A program made the translations under genes and the position numbers. The notes beneath the pieces are model-generated. The model worked only from the letters and a program-made list of their open reading frames with translations, did no database searches and was not told the origin of the DNA. From Skeletonema tropicum (lineage: Eukaryota; Bacillariophyta; Thalassiosirophyceae; Thalassiosirales; Thalassiosiraceae), in the NCBI GenBank assembly GCA_037178625.1, contig CM074133.1, forward strand, positions 2,046,001 to 2,110,000: a DNA stretch of 64,000 nt, written 5' to 3'. Positions 34,110 to 44,590 of this stretch are shown one piece after another. Within the stretch, counting starts at the first letter, position 1. Every line of letters begins with the position of its first letter.

Positions 34110-34925
34110 TCAATATCCTTTATCCCAAATTGCATCCTGCTTTTCCTTTGCCAAAGTGTTGAACTTGCCTCGGAGCAATGCTACTTCAGCTTTTAGTCGT
34201 TCATTTTCAGATTGAATGTCATGCAAAGATGATGAGATATTGCCCTCACCAACACTATTACCACCATCATTATCAGATTTGTGATGAGCGTCAGGAAAAA
34301 AGAGCAACGGAAACATTCCAATGATACACCCTATAGTCAACCCAACAGCGCACCCCATTTGTGTACTAAATCGAACACTTCTTAAATTTCGTTGTTCATA
34401 AGTCAATTTCGGCATTGGAGGCAATCGTATTCTTCCATTTGTGACTTGTTCTATTTTCTTACTCCACTTATTCACCGCATCTTCAATCACTGTCCCCAGC
34501 GCCACACCTGCCAAATCGGAGATGATGTTCCCTATTGCCGCAGCGCACATAGTGGATATTCCTAATTTTACTCCAAGATATATGTCTATTGCCTCACCCG
34601 ATAATAACAGTATACTATTATCCATAATTCCAAAGCCAACAAAGGGTATGGCTTGATGTAATGCCACGATTCGTAGCTGCTGTTTCGTTGGCTCTGGTAC
34701 GCTATCAGGAGAGGTTTTTGTTTTTACCACGGTTGCTATTGTTGACGGCGGTGGAGGCAGGAGCTTGTCTCCGCGGATCACATCTTGTTGATGTTGTAGC
34801 CAATGCTTGTGTGGGTGGTCTGCGGGCCATTTGTCCTTACTGGAGGACATGTGCCGCCGCAGTATTCGGGCCGTAGTAGAGCAACAGCTTCTTGGCGTTG
34901 GAATCATCAGTGATTTCATCATCAT
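34110..34925 (-). CDS. TMEM65-family membrane protein
   Basis: About 271 residues from the chosen ATG at 34925; the frame continues upstream to 35069, but the extension is less family-like. The N-terminus, MMMKSLMIPTPRSCCSTTARILRRH, is Ser/Arg-rich without acidic residues, a likely mitochondrial targeting sequence. The core matches TMEM65: IPFVGFGIMDNSILLLSGE, IDIYLGVKLGISTMCAAA and IGNIISDLAGVALGTVIED, then a third hydrophobic segment MGCAVGLTIGCIIGMFPLLFF, followed by a short coiled coil (ENERLKAEVALLRGKFNTLAKE). Animal TMEM65 is an inner mitochondrial membrane protein linked to respiration and ion handling. The gene is divergent from the PLP-enzyme gene that starts at 35131, about 200 bp away. 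Confidence 0.85.
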   Translation of the reverse strand: MMMKSLMIPTPRSCCSTTARILRRHMSSSKDKWPADHPHKHWLQHQQDVIRGDKLLPPPPSTIATVVKTKTSPDSVPEPTKQQLRIVALHQAIPFVGFGIMDNSILLLSGEAIDIYLGVKLGISTMCAAAIGNIISDLAGVALGTVIEDAVNKWSKKIEQVTNGRIRLPPMPKLTYEQRNLRSVRFSTQMGCAVGLTIGCIIGMFPLLFFPDAHHKSDNDGGNSVGEGNISSSLHDIQSENERLKAEVALLRGKFNTLAKEKQDAIWDKGY

Positions 34926-35130
34926 TATATTATCCCTTGCACTATTATGCTGGAAGCGAACCAAAGTAATAGGAGATCCTTTCATCACATCGAATATCTT
35001 CAATTTTAACGTAGGAATCAGTACCAGAAAAGCATCTTTCATCTTCAAAAATTTCCCAGAATACCTCAACCCTCAACCACTGTCGTCAGCTATAGTAGCG
35101 ACCTGTATCCAGCCTGTACACTACATCATA

Positions 35131-36519
35131 ATGCAACGCAGTGGTATACGTCTATGGCAGCGATGCTCATGTCGGCAACTGAGTTCATCATCAGGCAGAG
35201 GAAGAGGTGAAGAACTATCTCCAGCAAAGGCAGGCAGTTTAGGCTATCAGCTGCGAACTAATCTCGACAAAACAAAGAATTGCAATGAGTCACCACCATC
35301 ACTATCAACCTTGCTCTCTCATGCAGGGCTATCCTCGACCGATGGAAACAGCAATGCGCCACTGTCGCCTCCAATAGATCTTGCTACAACGTATGAACGT
35401 CCGGCAGATGGAAATTACGGAGAAGGTGGCAGGATTTATTCCCGATCATGCAACCCAACACGTAAATTGCTTGAAGATGCAATTGGCCAACTAGAAGCCG
35501 ATCATGGACAAATTGCACCCACATTTGCATTTTCGTCTGGAATGGCGGCTGTTGCCTCTTTGTTACTAGCACAACAGTCACCTGTCAGGGTGCTCGTTCC
35601 AGAAGATATTTATCACGGAGTTCCAACACAACTTCATGTTTGTCTGAATGATCATGGTATTGTTCATGAATCGGTGGATATGACGAACACTAATGATATA
35701 CGACAAACAATCGAGCATCATGTAGAGTCAAATATCAATGCAGGTGATGGGACATTAGTTGTTTGGATGGAGACTCCTTCAAACCCGCTTTGTCAAGTAA
35801 CAGACATACAATCAATCTGCGAATTAGTGGATGATGTGAGGTGCCAAAACGAGAATGCAAATATAATTACTGTTGTTGACTCAACATGGGCACCGCCTGT
35901 GGTCACACGACCACTTTTACTAGGAGCTGATACTGTCCTTCACTCAGGAACCAAGTATCTTGGAGGTCACTCGGATGTACTGCTAGGGACGATCTCTTGT
36001 TCACCTAATAATGAGAGTGGAAAGTCGATTGCAGAGAGATTGAAGTCAGTTCAAACATCCATTGGAGCAGTTGCATCACCACTGGAGTGCTGGTTGACAC
36101 TAAGAGGCTTACGATCTTTGCATGTGAGAGTAGAGAGACAATGCCAAACTGCAATGAAGTTGGCAACGTACCTTGATGGTCATGAAGACGTTGTTCAGGT
36201 TCACTACCCAGGGTTGGTGAGTCATCCGCAGCATGCTACAGCGAAACGTCAAATGGCAATGTATGGTGGAATGCTTAGCTTCGAAGTAAAGAATGAATCA
36301 ATGGCAATGGCTGTCGCTGGCGCTGTAAGGACAATTAGAAGAGCTACGAGTCTTGGCGGAACAGAGACACTTATTGAACACAGAGCGTCAATCGAACCTC
36401 CTGAGAGACGAACCAGCCCTCCTGGTCTGCTTAGAATAAGTGTAGGGTTAGAAGATGCAAATGATCTTGTGCATGACTTGAAGGTTGCATTGGATATTGC
36501 GTCTCAATTGACAGCATAG
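35131..36519 (+). CDS. Cystathionine gamma-synthase/lyase-type PLP enzyme
   Basis: About 462 residues from ATG 35131; the frame is open further upstream, but that part runs antisense over the neighbouring gene. The N-terminus (MQRSGIRLWQRCSCRQLSSS) is basic and Ser-rich and looks like an organelle targeting sequence. Family motifs: PPIDLATTYERP, YSRSCNPTRKLLE (Y.R phosphate contact), FSSGMAAV, PEDIYHGV, METPSNPLCQVTDI, VVDSTWAPPV, and the PLP lysine in LHSGTKYLGGHSDVLLG, then SLGGTETLIEHRAS and LLRISVGLED. The Cys/Met metabolism PLP family joins or splits cystathionine and related thioethers in Met/Cys synthesis. Which reaction this copy catalyses cannot be settled by eye; the ETLIEHRAS segment is common to synthases and lyases. 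Confidence 0.9.
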   Translation: MQRSGIRLWQRCSCRQLSSSSGRGRGEELSPAKAGSLGYQLRTNLDKTKNCNESPPSLSTLLSHAGLSSTDGNSNAPLSPPIDLATTYERPADGNYGEGGRIYSRSCNPTRKLLEDAIGQLEADHGQIAPTFAFSSGMAAVASLLLAQQSPVRVLVPEDIYHGVPTQLHVCLNDHGIVHESVDMTNTNDIRQTIEHHVESNINAGDGTLVVWMETPSNPLCQVTDIQSICELVDDVRCQNENANIITVVDSTWAPPVVTRPLLLGADTVLHSGTKYLGGHSDVLLGTISCSPNNESGKSIAERLKSVQTSIGAVASPLECWLTLRGLRSLHVRVERQCQTAMKLATYLDGHEDVVQVHYPGLVSHPQHATAKRQMAMYGGMLSFEVKNESMAMAVAGAVRTIRRATSLGGTETLIEHRASIEPPERRTSPPGLLRISVGLEDANDLVHDLKVALDIASQLTA

Positions 36520-37049
36520 ACACAAGAGTTTTGGTGTCTGAAACTAAATTTCGTCACAATGAGAATGTAAGCTGTAAGTAAGCTGTAGTTGGTCCAATGA
36601 TGTTCTGTTAAAGCCATTCGAGAACAGTTGATAATGAATAATAGTGTAAAGTTGCCACCTCAGTTGTCAGTACAGCTCTCTCGTGTCCAAAACTGCATGC
36701 AATTGTACCTAGCTAGAGAGGCTTATTTACCTTGAGGAGGGATGAGTGTTTGATGGGATGACCTTGAAAACTGCATGAGATTCTTTCATAAGGTTGCTTA
36801 GAACTCAGAACGCACTTAGCTTGGCTTACACCAACAAGTGAGCCCTTAAGCCTAATGGAGGAACACTTGCTCCTCGCAAGCTAAGCTCTATATTCTGGAA
36901 TCTCTTCAAAAGTCCTCCTTGTCTAGGAGGTTTAGCACTACTTATTCATATTCAGCTTGTGGACCTTTCTGTTTTATGCAAGCTCTATCATAGTCGTAGA
37001 TAACTTAATTAGTCGAATAAACTATATGAATTATATTATGATTATCTTC
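36520..37049. other. Intergenic, convergent gene ends
   Basis: About 530 bp between the stop codons of two converging genes. No ORF with support. It contains a repeated TAAGCTGTA word near 36565 and T/A-rich stretches that may serve as 3' processing signals. Confidence 0.45.
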
Positions 37050-37835
37050 TTAAGCTGCTCTGGAAATAAATGTCTTCCGCTGAACTACAGCTTGCTGTTG
37101 CTGAGCAGGAACTTGAACTGCAACAGGATGGGCAACAATGCTCTGCATCAAAACTCCCATGGTCATGTTGACAGCGTTCTCATGTCCCATTTCATGCCAC
37201 AAACCAGAGTTGATATCCATCGAGAGGAATCGACCTTGTGGCGCAGAGCTTTCGACCGTGTTGACAACGCTTGCAGCGATTTGAACTCTTTCTTCCTGGG
37301 ATAGAGCCTTGGCAAACTTTGCTCTGTGCAAGTCGATCCAAACTCGATAGCGTTTGTTCCCGACAAGGCTCTGGGTTGTCTTACCATTTCCCTGAATCAC
37401 ATCGTTAGGATTCACAACTATATTGCCAAGCGGAGATTTAAGTGTGATGCCGTCAGAGATAGTGGAAACGGGATTGTCAGTGATCGGTTTCGCAGGCTCT
37501 GGTCGTGTAAATGATGCGATGGCGCTGTGAAAGTAATGTCCATTGCCGGCATGTCCATTGCTGGCCGTTGATGGTTGAGGTGCATCACCTTCATCATTAC
37601 CGAGGATGGACTTTTCCAACTTTCGCCTCTTGTTTAGGTTGGCCATGTGCAGGGCGGCAGCCGCTGTTGCGGAAGATACGTTAGTGTGGCGTTTCTTCGA
37701 GGAGGTCTCGAATGTGTGCCTCACCTGGGCGGCTTGGCTTGCAATTTGCTTCATAATGACGTCCCGCGATTCCATTGTCATGATGCGATGGATGATAAGA
37801 TTAGTGTGTAGGGCAGGGTTTGATATTGCATGCAA
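37050..37835 (-). CDS. DUF6824-domain protein (diatom-type)
   Basis: Up to 261 residues; start uncertain because Met19 and Met21 (MTMESRD) follow Met1. The N-terminal half is Ala/Ser-rich with a basic patch (LNKRRKLEKS) that could direct it to the nucleus. The domain begins NPNDVIQGNGKTTQSLVGN, then KRYRVWIDLHRAKFAKA, ERVQIAASVVNTVE, GRFLSMD and LWHEMGHENAVNMTMGVLMQ. This is the same plan as the 63260 gene (NDVLCGRGGG...GNRRFRDLI...GRFLKKD...LWFEIGDDGA). The DUF6824 family is abundant in diatoms and has no settled function; a DNA- or regulatory role is only a guess. It ends in a Gln/Val-rich tail (VQVPAQQQQAVVQ). Confidence 0.82.
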   Translation of the reverse strand: MHAISNPALHTNLIIHRIMTMESRDVIMKQIASQAAQVRHTFETSSKKRHTNVSSATAAAALHMANLNKRRKLEKSILGNDEGDAPQPSTASNGHAGNGHYFHSAIASFTRPEPAKPITDNPVSTISDGITLKSPLGNIVVNPNDVIQGNGKTTQSLVGNKRYRVWIDLHRAKFAKALSQEERVQIAASVVNTVESSAPQGRFLSMDINSGLWHEMGHENAVNMTMGVLMQSIVAHPVAVQVPAQQQQAVVQRKTFISRAA

Positions 37836-37984
37836 CGATTCAAAATGTTTTTTTATGGGCGGGATCAGACCACTGGCCCTTCAGCGAGAGCGAGAGAGGG
37901 TGTGCAAACAGTGATTACGATTGAATTGAAGATTGCTTGGGCATCATCAAGGATCTTGAAGACCAAGAGAGCCTGCATTCGGTG

Positions 37985-38265
37985 AAATAAGAAGGCGCTT
38001 GAATGCAAACAAAAAGGCTTTTAGGCCTCTAAAACGTGAAAGGAAAGCTATGATATTGGAAGTGGTCGTAAAATTGATCGTAAAACGAAATAAGGAAAGG
38101 CTTATGATTGGAAGTGGTCGTAACATTGAATGAAAGGCTCGAGAAGGCTCGAGAGCATGATTATGCATGCAAAATGCGACTTCAGGCTTTATCAGGCCTA
38201 AAACCTGAAAGGGAAGGCTTTATGTTGGGAGTGGTCGTAAAACTCGTGGTCGTAAAATGAAATGA
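37985..38265. repeat. Short dispersed direct repeats around GGAAGTGGTCGTAA
   Basis: The words GGAAGTGGTCGTAA(A/C)A and AGGCCT(C)TAAAACGTGAAAGG recur three times in 280 bp, the last as GGGAGTGGTCGTAAAA followed by another GTGGTCGTAAAA. Three imprecise copies of a unit of roughly 70-100 bp just upstream of the DUF6824 gene. No coding sign. Confidence 0.6.
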
Positions 38266-38344
38266 AGCGGTCTAAATGAGATTTTGCAAAGTTACAATAT
38301 TGCCCCTTTAAGTAGCTTCAATGTGAGGCCCCGTCTTCAATATA

Positions 38345-39999
38345 TTGGGTTCCCTCCTGGGGCCACTAAATAGCGGAAAAACCACTAATTAGTGGTCAGT
38401 TTACGATCTCCTACGACCCCCTTATAATCACTCAAACGTTATCAAATTCAGGTGGCACCCTCTTCAATGTCTTGACAAGGCGTACACCCATTATCTCACG
38501 TGTTCCCTGGAGAGGGCCCAACCTATTAACGTTCAAACACTAGCCTACTGACAAATTTGGCGAACAGCCGACGAGTTTTTTTCGGAAGTTTTGCAACTTC
38601 AACTTGGGGGTACGTAGGAATTGATATCAAAAATGTTGCCACCCGTAGAACTCACATTTCATCACACCATCACCATGGCGAAAGAGGCCCAGCATACGAG
38701 CCGTCGTATCTGCATTTAGTAGATGCTTTTACCCATCAGAAAGCATACCACAACAGTCACAATATGAGTGGCTAACCAGGTGGTCGAAGAAGAGCATCGA
38801 GATGGCCTGGATCCTACAACAATCATGCACAAACTTCACCGGCAACCGGATGATGTCCCAACCACCATGCAAAGTTATTTGCAGTCGACATACGACGGTA
38901 TTCTACTCGAAAACAACGATCCCTACCCAAAGCGGCCAACCTATCTACAGATGGGGACATGGAAAGCGGCCCATCTACCCAAGAGAGTTCGTTTTGGTTA
39001 GCATCTCACATGAATTGAAGCGACGGGGATGCGATGATGACGATTTATCGACACAAATATAATGGCAATATTCAATAATTATTCGACAAATCAACCGCTT
39101 TAAATGGAATAAAAACAAAGACAGCATCATATGATATTAATTATAGGAATATTGTTGGTGGAATGGTCCAAATTAATGACAGGGCGGCTGCAGGTGATGC
39201 CAGGTTGTGGTGTAGCGCATTTTTTCCAAAAAAAAATTGGCATCCATCAGCACCAAATCACCACTCTATGATGTATGTTTGGCCAATAAGTAATGCAAAT
39301 CCGATGGTGATCTCTTGCACAGCGACCACAACGACATTAATGTACACGACGATATCCTTTGATTGGCTGTTATCTCCGCTAAACCTGCGCCTACACCTCA
39401 TTTCAGCAGAATTTGCGCTAATTTGCGCCCTTCTCGTGTCAAGATATCGCATACTAGAGTTGAGAATTCTCCACCCCAACGTGATTTTCGTCGTCAATCA
39501 GCCAAGTAAATGTTAGAACAACATCATATGCAGTGCAGGAAAGCTTCCTGCTCTCCTATTCGCCCCAACAGGCGAGCTAGACGGTCAAGCCCGTGCTTGA
39601 ATTCAAGCCAGATTTTACAAAATGTCGGCAGAAGGTTGGCACACAGTACATCAAGGATAGGCGTGCCACATGCCGCATAGAGGTCAAAACCTACTCCACA
39701 TATCATAAGAAGGTTCCCATGTGCACTGTTTGTTGGGGGAAGCATAAACAATTACACAACAACACATAATTCTCGACCACTAATTAGTGGTCACTAAAAT
39801 AGCGATTTTATGGTGTGTATATAGCTATCTCTACTTCTATTTGGGCGTTTTCATTGCGGATTTTTGGGCTTGGACTCTGTTGTAGAGGTCTTTGGTGGTG
39901 TATTCCTTGAATGTTAGGGTTTGGGAGGTGTTAGAATGCCCTCTATATACCATCTACGTACGACCACTAATTAGTGGTTTTGGCCAGGAGGGAACCCAA
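38345..39999. mobile_element. TA-flanked inverted-repeat element, 1.65 kb, no recognised transposase
   Basis: The left end TTGGGTTCCCTCCTGG (38345) is exactly mirrored by CCAGGAGGGAACCCAA ending at 39999. TA flanks both sides (38343-38344 and 40000-40001), as in Tc1/mariner-type insertions. Both ends also carry, 20-40 bp in, the perfect palindrome ACCACTAATTAGTGGT, and a third copy stands at about 39776. The interior has only short frames (for example 38768-39001 and 39163-39516) with no DDE transposase that I can recognise. I therefore call it a non-autonomous or decayed DNA transposon. Confidence 0.8.
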
Positions 40000-40289
40000 T
40001 ATGTAACAGAAATTTTAAAGTACGTCTGGTGGGCCGGCCCTCAAGAGGCGACATTATCTTTCGAAGTAAGGGATATTTATTGGGGCATTACTTACCATAG
40101 GTACTTTAGTACACGCTCTTGTTGGCGGCGCCCACGTTGGCCCCGGCCGCAACCGTGGATAATGGGGGAATAAATCAGCTCAAGTACCCGTAAAATGACA
40201 AAAAATACCCTCATGATCACCCAAAATCTCCAGTGAGACCTCTTCACTCCCACACCAGGCCAGACATGATGTTGCGGGCACGCCCAATA

Positions 40290-41029
40290 CAGGGACCTGC
40301 CGCGAACTAGACCCCCCCCGGGGTCTAAAAATTTTGGCTAGTCTTCTCTAGGGGGGTCTAACTTGAGTTTTCACCCAAGAGACAAGAGACCCACCACCAC
40401 CACGATGCCGATGACATCATGATGTTGTGTGTTGATGCAGTGGCTGGACGGGTCTTGTTGACATTTGCGAAAGCATCCGTTGGATTGCCGGCCTTTCTCC
40501 AATGCGTTTTGAATGCGATGGGTTTTATTAAACAGTAGGAGTAATCAATACCGTAGCATCACAAGAGGAAGTCATGCTGCGTAATTGGTTGATCATATGG
40601 TTTTCCTTTCACGTTTGGTGACTTAACACCAGAAGATGTTGGCGGTAGTATTGCAGAATCTCAGAAGGTGAAAATGGATCAGATGGCGGATTGGCATAAC
40701 AGCCCTTTCAAGACGTATTACAAGATTGTCAAGAAGCATAGTCAAGAAAAATGTGTCAAGTGCTTGACCAAAAATAGGAATAAAAAATGCACCATCAATA
40801 TGTGCAAGCCATGCTGTGCAGAGCACGGAGCTCCTATGTATCGTTCTGCACACAAAAAGAAGTAGATGTAAAGACATAAATTAACGTTTATTTGACTCCC
40901 TAGTGATCGCCTTACTAAGTTACCTACTAGTCGAAACCGGAGGAGGGCGGTCTAAATATTTTGGCTAGGCTGTGATTTGGAGGGGGGGTCTAAGCCGACC
41001 AGGGGGGTCTAGTTCGCGGCAGGTCCCTG
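40290..41029. mobile_element. TA-flanked 740-bp inverted-repeat element carrying a zinc-finger ORF
   Basis: Left end CAGGGACCTGCCGCGAACTA and its exact mirror at 41010-41029 are both continued by GACCCCCC / GGGGGGTC, giving about 27 bp of terminal inverted repeat. TA lies on both sides (40288-40289 and 41030-41031). Subterminal copies of GGTCTAAA(A/T)ATTTTGGCTAG near both ends are in direct orientation. The element carries the small Cys-rich ORF at 40674-40865 but no transposase, so it depends on another element to move. Confidence 0.85.
40674..40865 (+). CDS. Small Cys-rich zinc-finger-like protein inside the 740-bp element
   Basis: 63 residues from ATG 40674. The frame is open upstream to about 40608 with coding-like residues (FTFGDLTPEDVGGSIAES), so this may be the last exon of a longer gene. 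The Cys pattern is C-x2-C-x8-C-x4-C-x2-C-C (CVKCLTKNRNKKCTINMCK then PCC), followed by a His and a Lys tail (SAHKKK). The spacing recalls the RING-like zinc finger of plant SHI/STY (LRP1) proteins, but the match is short. It could be a captured host exon or an element gene. Function unknown. Confidence 0.5.
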   Translation: MDQMADWHNSPFKTYYKIVKKHSQEKCVKCLTKNRNKKCTINMCKPCCAEHGAPMYRSAHKKK

Positions 41030-41031
41030 TA

Positions 41032-42786
41032 TCCCGATAGCTAGCTGTCTCATCTCCTTGACTCCATGACGTGGATTTTTCTGTCTACGTAGGAATCGTC
41101 CAAGAAGCGGTACCAAAGTGGCGCCAACGATCATCGAGCACATCACCACCATGGGATTTCCGCCCGAGTAGCGTACTGTACTAAGCGTGGTGCCGTTATA
41201 TAAAAGATACAATGCTCGAGACGTTTATATAGACACATATGATTGCATGTAGCAACTTTATATGTACTAATTTTTACAAATGATGTAAAATAAAAGCCAA
41301 TTTGTGCACATGAATGTGTATCCTCAACTCTCATGAGCAATGAACGATGGTGTTATAACAAATATTTCGGCACTAACGACACCAAACACTGCTAAAATAA
41401 CGCTTGTAGAGTTATGAAAAGAATGTTTGCATCTTTTTAATGCGGTAATAATAATTTATGAGGCCCACAGATCCTTGTCATTCAACACAAACACTTCTGT
41501 ATGCACATCCATCTACTACAAGAGAATCACTTTGTGCATTCCAATGATGTCAGTAGTGATCATATGCAGCTCTATCCGTCGAACATTACTTCATTGAAAC
41601 CAAAGGGCCTTAACAAGTCGTTGAAGATTCCACTCCGATCAATTCAGAGCAATGTAGCGCCGTAACAATAGCCTTCTTCGGAGACAAAATGTGCACCTAT
41701 TCCACCCTAATCGAGCTTTAAGTCACCCAACTACGACCTTATCTCTTCAATCAAATACAATAGTTGTTGTGTCATTGTTGTCAGATGGTAATGTTGATTT
41801 GAATGACATTACCATCGGAGTTGTTCTGTAAATGGCCATGTGTTGGGCGATGGTGATACCAAGGCTGAGTTCGCCGATGGTGGTGTAGGCAGTGAAATCG
41901 ATCTCAATTGTCAACTTCACGGTACAAAGCGATCCTTACATATTATTGAGAGCTCATTTGTCGTGTTTAGTTGTCTCGTCATGATTAGAGGTCGGAATAG
42001 AACAACGAAATGGGTGACATTTGTTTGTAATTGATGATGTGATGTGTAGCAGCAATGTTGGTGCCCGACGGAGTGCTATGGCCATATGAAGTCACTAACA
42101 ATGAACCACACCGACACTAGATGTCTATATGTAGAAGTAGCGGTGATAATTGGCGGAGAGAGGACGATCTCCGAGGTGTTACAGGCGTAGTATCGGACGA
42201 CACATCGGGAGATTCGGCTTCTTCTGGTTGACCTTTTCTCATGTGACGCTTAGATGGGGTACCAAAAAGTGCATTACGTGGCCTAGCCAGTAAGTTTCCT
42301 CATAGCTTCAGCTGCATACAGTTATATAGCACGAAATGCAAATCTGTGTACTTCAGGAGATACGATTTTTACCGCTATGCCATCAACATGGTGTTTTGGT
42401 TCACTTCCTCATGATGTGTGATGATGTTTTTGCTGCGAAATCGTGCATGGAGCAAAAGAGGCGGGATTTTTTGTGAAATATTTTATTTTTCTAATTTCGG
42501 CGGAAAGGGAGTGCCGTTATCTATCTTGTATGACATATACGTAGGAATCAATTTGACGGAGTCGAGGAGATGAGACAGCTATAGGCCTATGTAGGTGTTC
42601 AGCTCAAACCATCTCTCAAAAGAGGGTATTTCTCAGTGTCTTTTCTGTTTGTGTAGATAGAAGGGAGGTTATCAGTGGCTTGCAACATACTTAGCAGGAT
42701 TGACCTCTTGAGATAGATGGCACACTCTATCTTCATCATGTATAGCTGTTCGTCTAGATACTATCAGTTATGGATATTCGAAATGC
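41032..42786. repeat. Gene-free 1.75 kb with a 23-bp inverted repeat pair
   Basis: AGCTGTCTCATCTCCTTGAC (41043-41065, continued TCC) is matched in inverse orientation at 42558-42580 with one mismatch. Copies of ACGTAGGAATC lie just inside both arms (about 41085 and 42537). This could be another decayed inverted-repeat element of about 1.55 kb. No frame between the arms has a recognisable product. Confidence 0.5.
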
Positions 42787-44205
42787 TTATATCGGTACAC
42801 CACCGCCCAAGTCTTCACACACCAACCTCTCTAAAAACATTCTTCGAGCCACTTCAGTCAGAATCTCATCTAGAGCCAAATCTTCACTCATTTTCTTGTA
42901 TTGGGCTGCATCCAAGTATTCTTTTGGGTCCCAGCTTGCCTTTTTGATGCTTGCCGATCCAAGATTATTGTGTTCTTGTCCATCATCCCTTTTCGCTTGA
43001 GTAATATGAGGTCTAACACGTGTTGTTAAGGCGGTAACGTCATTGAAGCCCAAGATGGACTTTACCTGAGGAGCTGCATAGGCAAGCCACTCCATCGAAA
43101 GAACGATATGAAACTTGGACAAAGTGTCAATTGCCGTTGCCATCATCTCCCGACGCTGCTTGGAATGTTCACTTCCCTTGAAATGATTACGTGCACCAAT
43201 TGGAGGATCAGCAAAAGTTTTTGTATACACATTCCACAAATCACCTCGTTTGTCCCACCACTGGTGCACATCTTTAATTTTACATCCTCGATCTTCAATG
43301 CATTCAAATCGGAATTGTGATAATGCTCGATCCAGCGGTTTACGAAACGATGTGGCAAATACTGCAGGAAGATCAAAATGTCGAGACACATCAAAGTTTT
43401 CCCACTCATTTCCTGCGATTCGAAATCCTTGCCTGGCCATACGAGTGATAATCTCTTCATTTGACCACGAGTGAAGATATCCAGCATCTTTGTTCCCCGA
43501 CCAACCCATGTCAGGCATGCAGTAGTAATGAGGTTGTGCCGCTTTTGGCAAGTTCTTTTCAGCCAAACTACAAAAGTTTGTCCCTCCTGCCTTACGTAAG
43601 TGTTGAAAGAATAGGAATGTCCCATGTTTTCCGTCTCTAAAATCTTTTGCCTTTTGTTCCACCCGTGCATCTGGCAGTGTGATTCTCTCCTCCATTTTTG
43701 GGCAGGGGAATATTTCTTTGATTTCTTCAATTGTCAGTATACGTTTCAGTGAGTTTTCTTTTTCCAACAGCAGTGCATCAAAGTGATTGGTTTGGAATGG
43801 ATCATTGTTCTCCATTGTTGCAAGCGCTTCTGATGGCTCCAGAGAGGCCAATTCCAGTGCAATATCTAGATAGTGTTGAAATCCCCCATTATTTCCTTTT
43901 GACAGTGATGAAGCTACTCCACCGCGTAGGCCACCAGTGGAAATTACCGCTTGAGACTTGGCAACCTGCCCTTGTTGCAGTACACCACCTGGCGAAGGCA
44001 CTGCATCTGGCAATGAAATCGCGGGCCCCGGTTCATTGACACTACTGCTTATAAGAATGGACACGAGCTGATACAACCAAAATGCAATAAACACAGCAAT
44101 GACCAGCCCGATGAGAAAGATTGTTTCTAGGACGGTGCTGTTGCGAGAGGCTGAACTGAGTGTTGGTCGATGCCCCGACCGTTTTATGCGACGTCCGTTT
44201 CTCAT
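42787..44205 (-). CDS. Type II membrane P-loop sulfotransferase
   Basis: 472 residues, no intron. A short basic cytosolic tail (MRNGRRIKRSGHR) precedes one membrane segment at about residues 27-50 (TIFLIGLVIAVFIAFWLYQL), the layout of Golgi type II enzymes. The catalytic domain has FLFFQHLRKAGGTNF (about residue 200), equivalent to the PAPS 5'-phosphosulfate loop (h.H.PK.GGT), and VFATSFRKPLDRALSQFRF, equivalent to the 3'-phosphate motif (R.P..R..S.F). WDKRGDLWNVYTK and FHIVLSMEWLAYAAPQVK follow, as in heparan- and galactose-type sulfotransferases. It probably sulfates a cell-surface or secreted glycan. The acceptor cannot be told. Arg-Lys replaces the common Pro-Lys in the first loop. Confidence 0.8.
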   Translation of the reverse strand: MRNGRRIKRSGHRPTLSSASRNSTVLETIFLIGLVIAVFIAFWLYQLVSILISSSVNEPGPAISLPDAVPSPGGVLQQGQVAKSQAVISTGGLRGGVASSLSKGNNGGFQHYLDIALELASLEPSEALATMENNDPFQTNHFDALLLEKENSLKRILTIEEIKEIFPCPKMEERITLPDARVEQKAKDFRDGKHGTFLFFQHLRKAGGTNFCSLAEKNLPKAAQPHYYCMPDMGWSGNKDAGYLHSWSNEEIITRMARQGFRIAGNEWENFDVSRHFDLPAVFATSFRKPLDRALSQFRFECIEDRGCKIKDVHQWWDKRGDLWNVYTKTFADPPIGARNHFKGSEHSKQRREMMATAIDTLSKFHIVLSMEWLAYAAPQVKSILGFNDVTALTTRVRPHITQAKRDDGQEHNNLGSASIKKASWDPKEYLDAAQYKKMSEDLALDEILTEVARRMFLERLVCEDLGGGVPI

Positions 44206-44590
44206 TTTATGGTTTAAACTGGAGGTGAGATGACGATAAATATGGCATCGTCAGATCGGCCTCCGCCAGCTTCATTGTCCGCGTGAATCATTGATAGATG
44301 ATACATAGATCCGTTTTGTCGCGGCTGTTTTCTCTTAGGAGCTACCAGGAGCTTCTCTCTATGTGATTGTAATGCTTGAGGTCGTCAGAAAAGTTTCTTG
44401 GAACACGTTAAGGGGCTAAAGAGCTCTACCACAACTGAGCAACTAAAACAGCCGACACCGACAGCGAACAGCAGCGAACGAACCCAGAGGAAGCCAACAC
44501 AGTAGCATCCTATTTTTTGCGTTGCATGGGGTTGCATTGCCTTGTATTGCCTTCCAGTTTGGAGATTGCCCATAAACAACAGCAGGAGTA
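44206..44590. promoter_or_regulatory. Divergent promoter region, sulfotransferase / SDHAF1
   Basis: 385 bp between two divergent start codons. No gene; it must hold both promoters and leaders. No TATA box stands out. Confidence 0.45.

Noticed and set aside
34807..35130. Upstream extension of the PLP-enzyme frame
   Set aside because: It runs antisense over the TMEM65 gene's 5' part, and the organelle-type leader starts cleanly at ATG 35131.
38768..39516. Possible transposase in the 1.65-kb TA-flanked element
   Set aside because: Frames are short and no D,D,D/E spacing or helix-turn-helix could be recognised in any of them.
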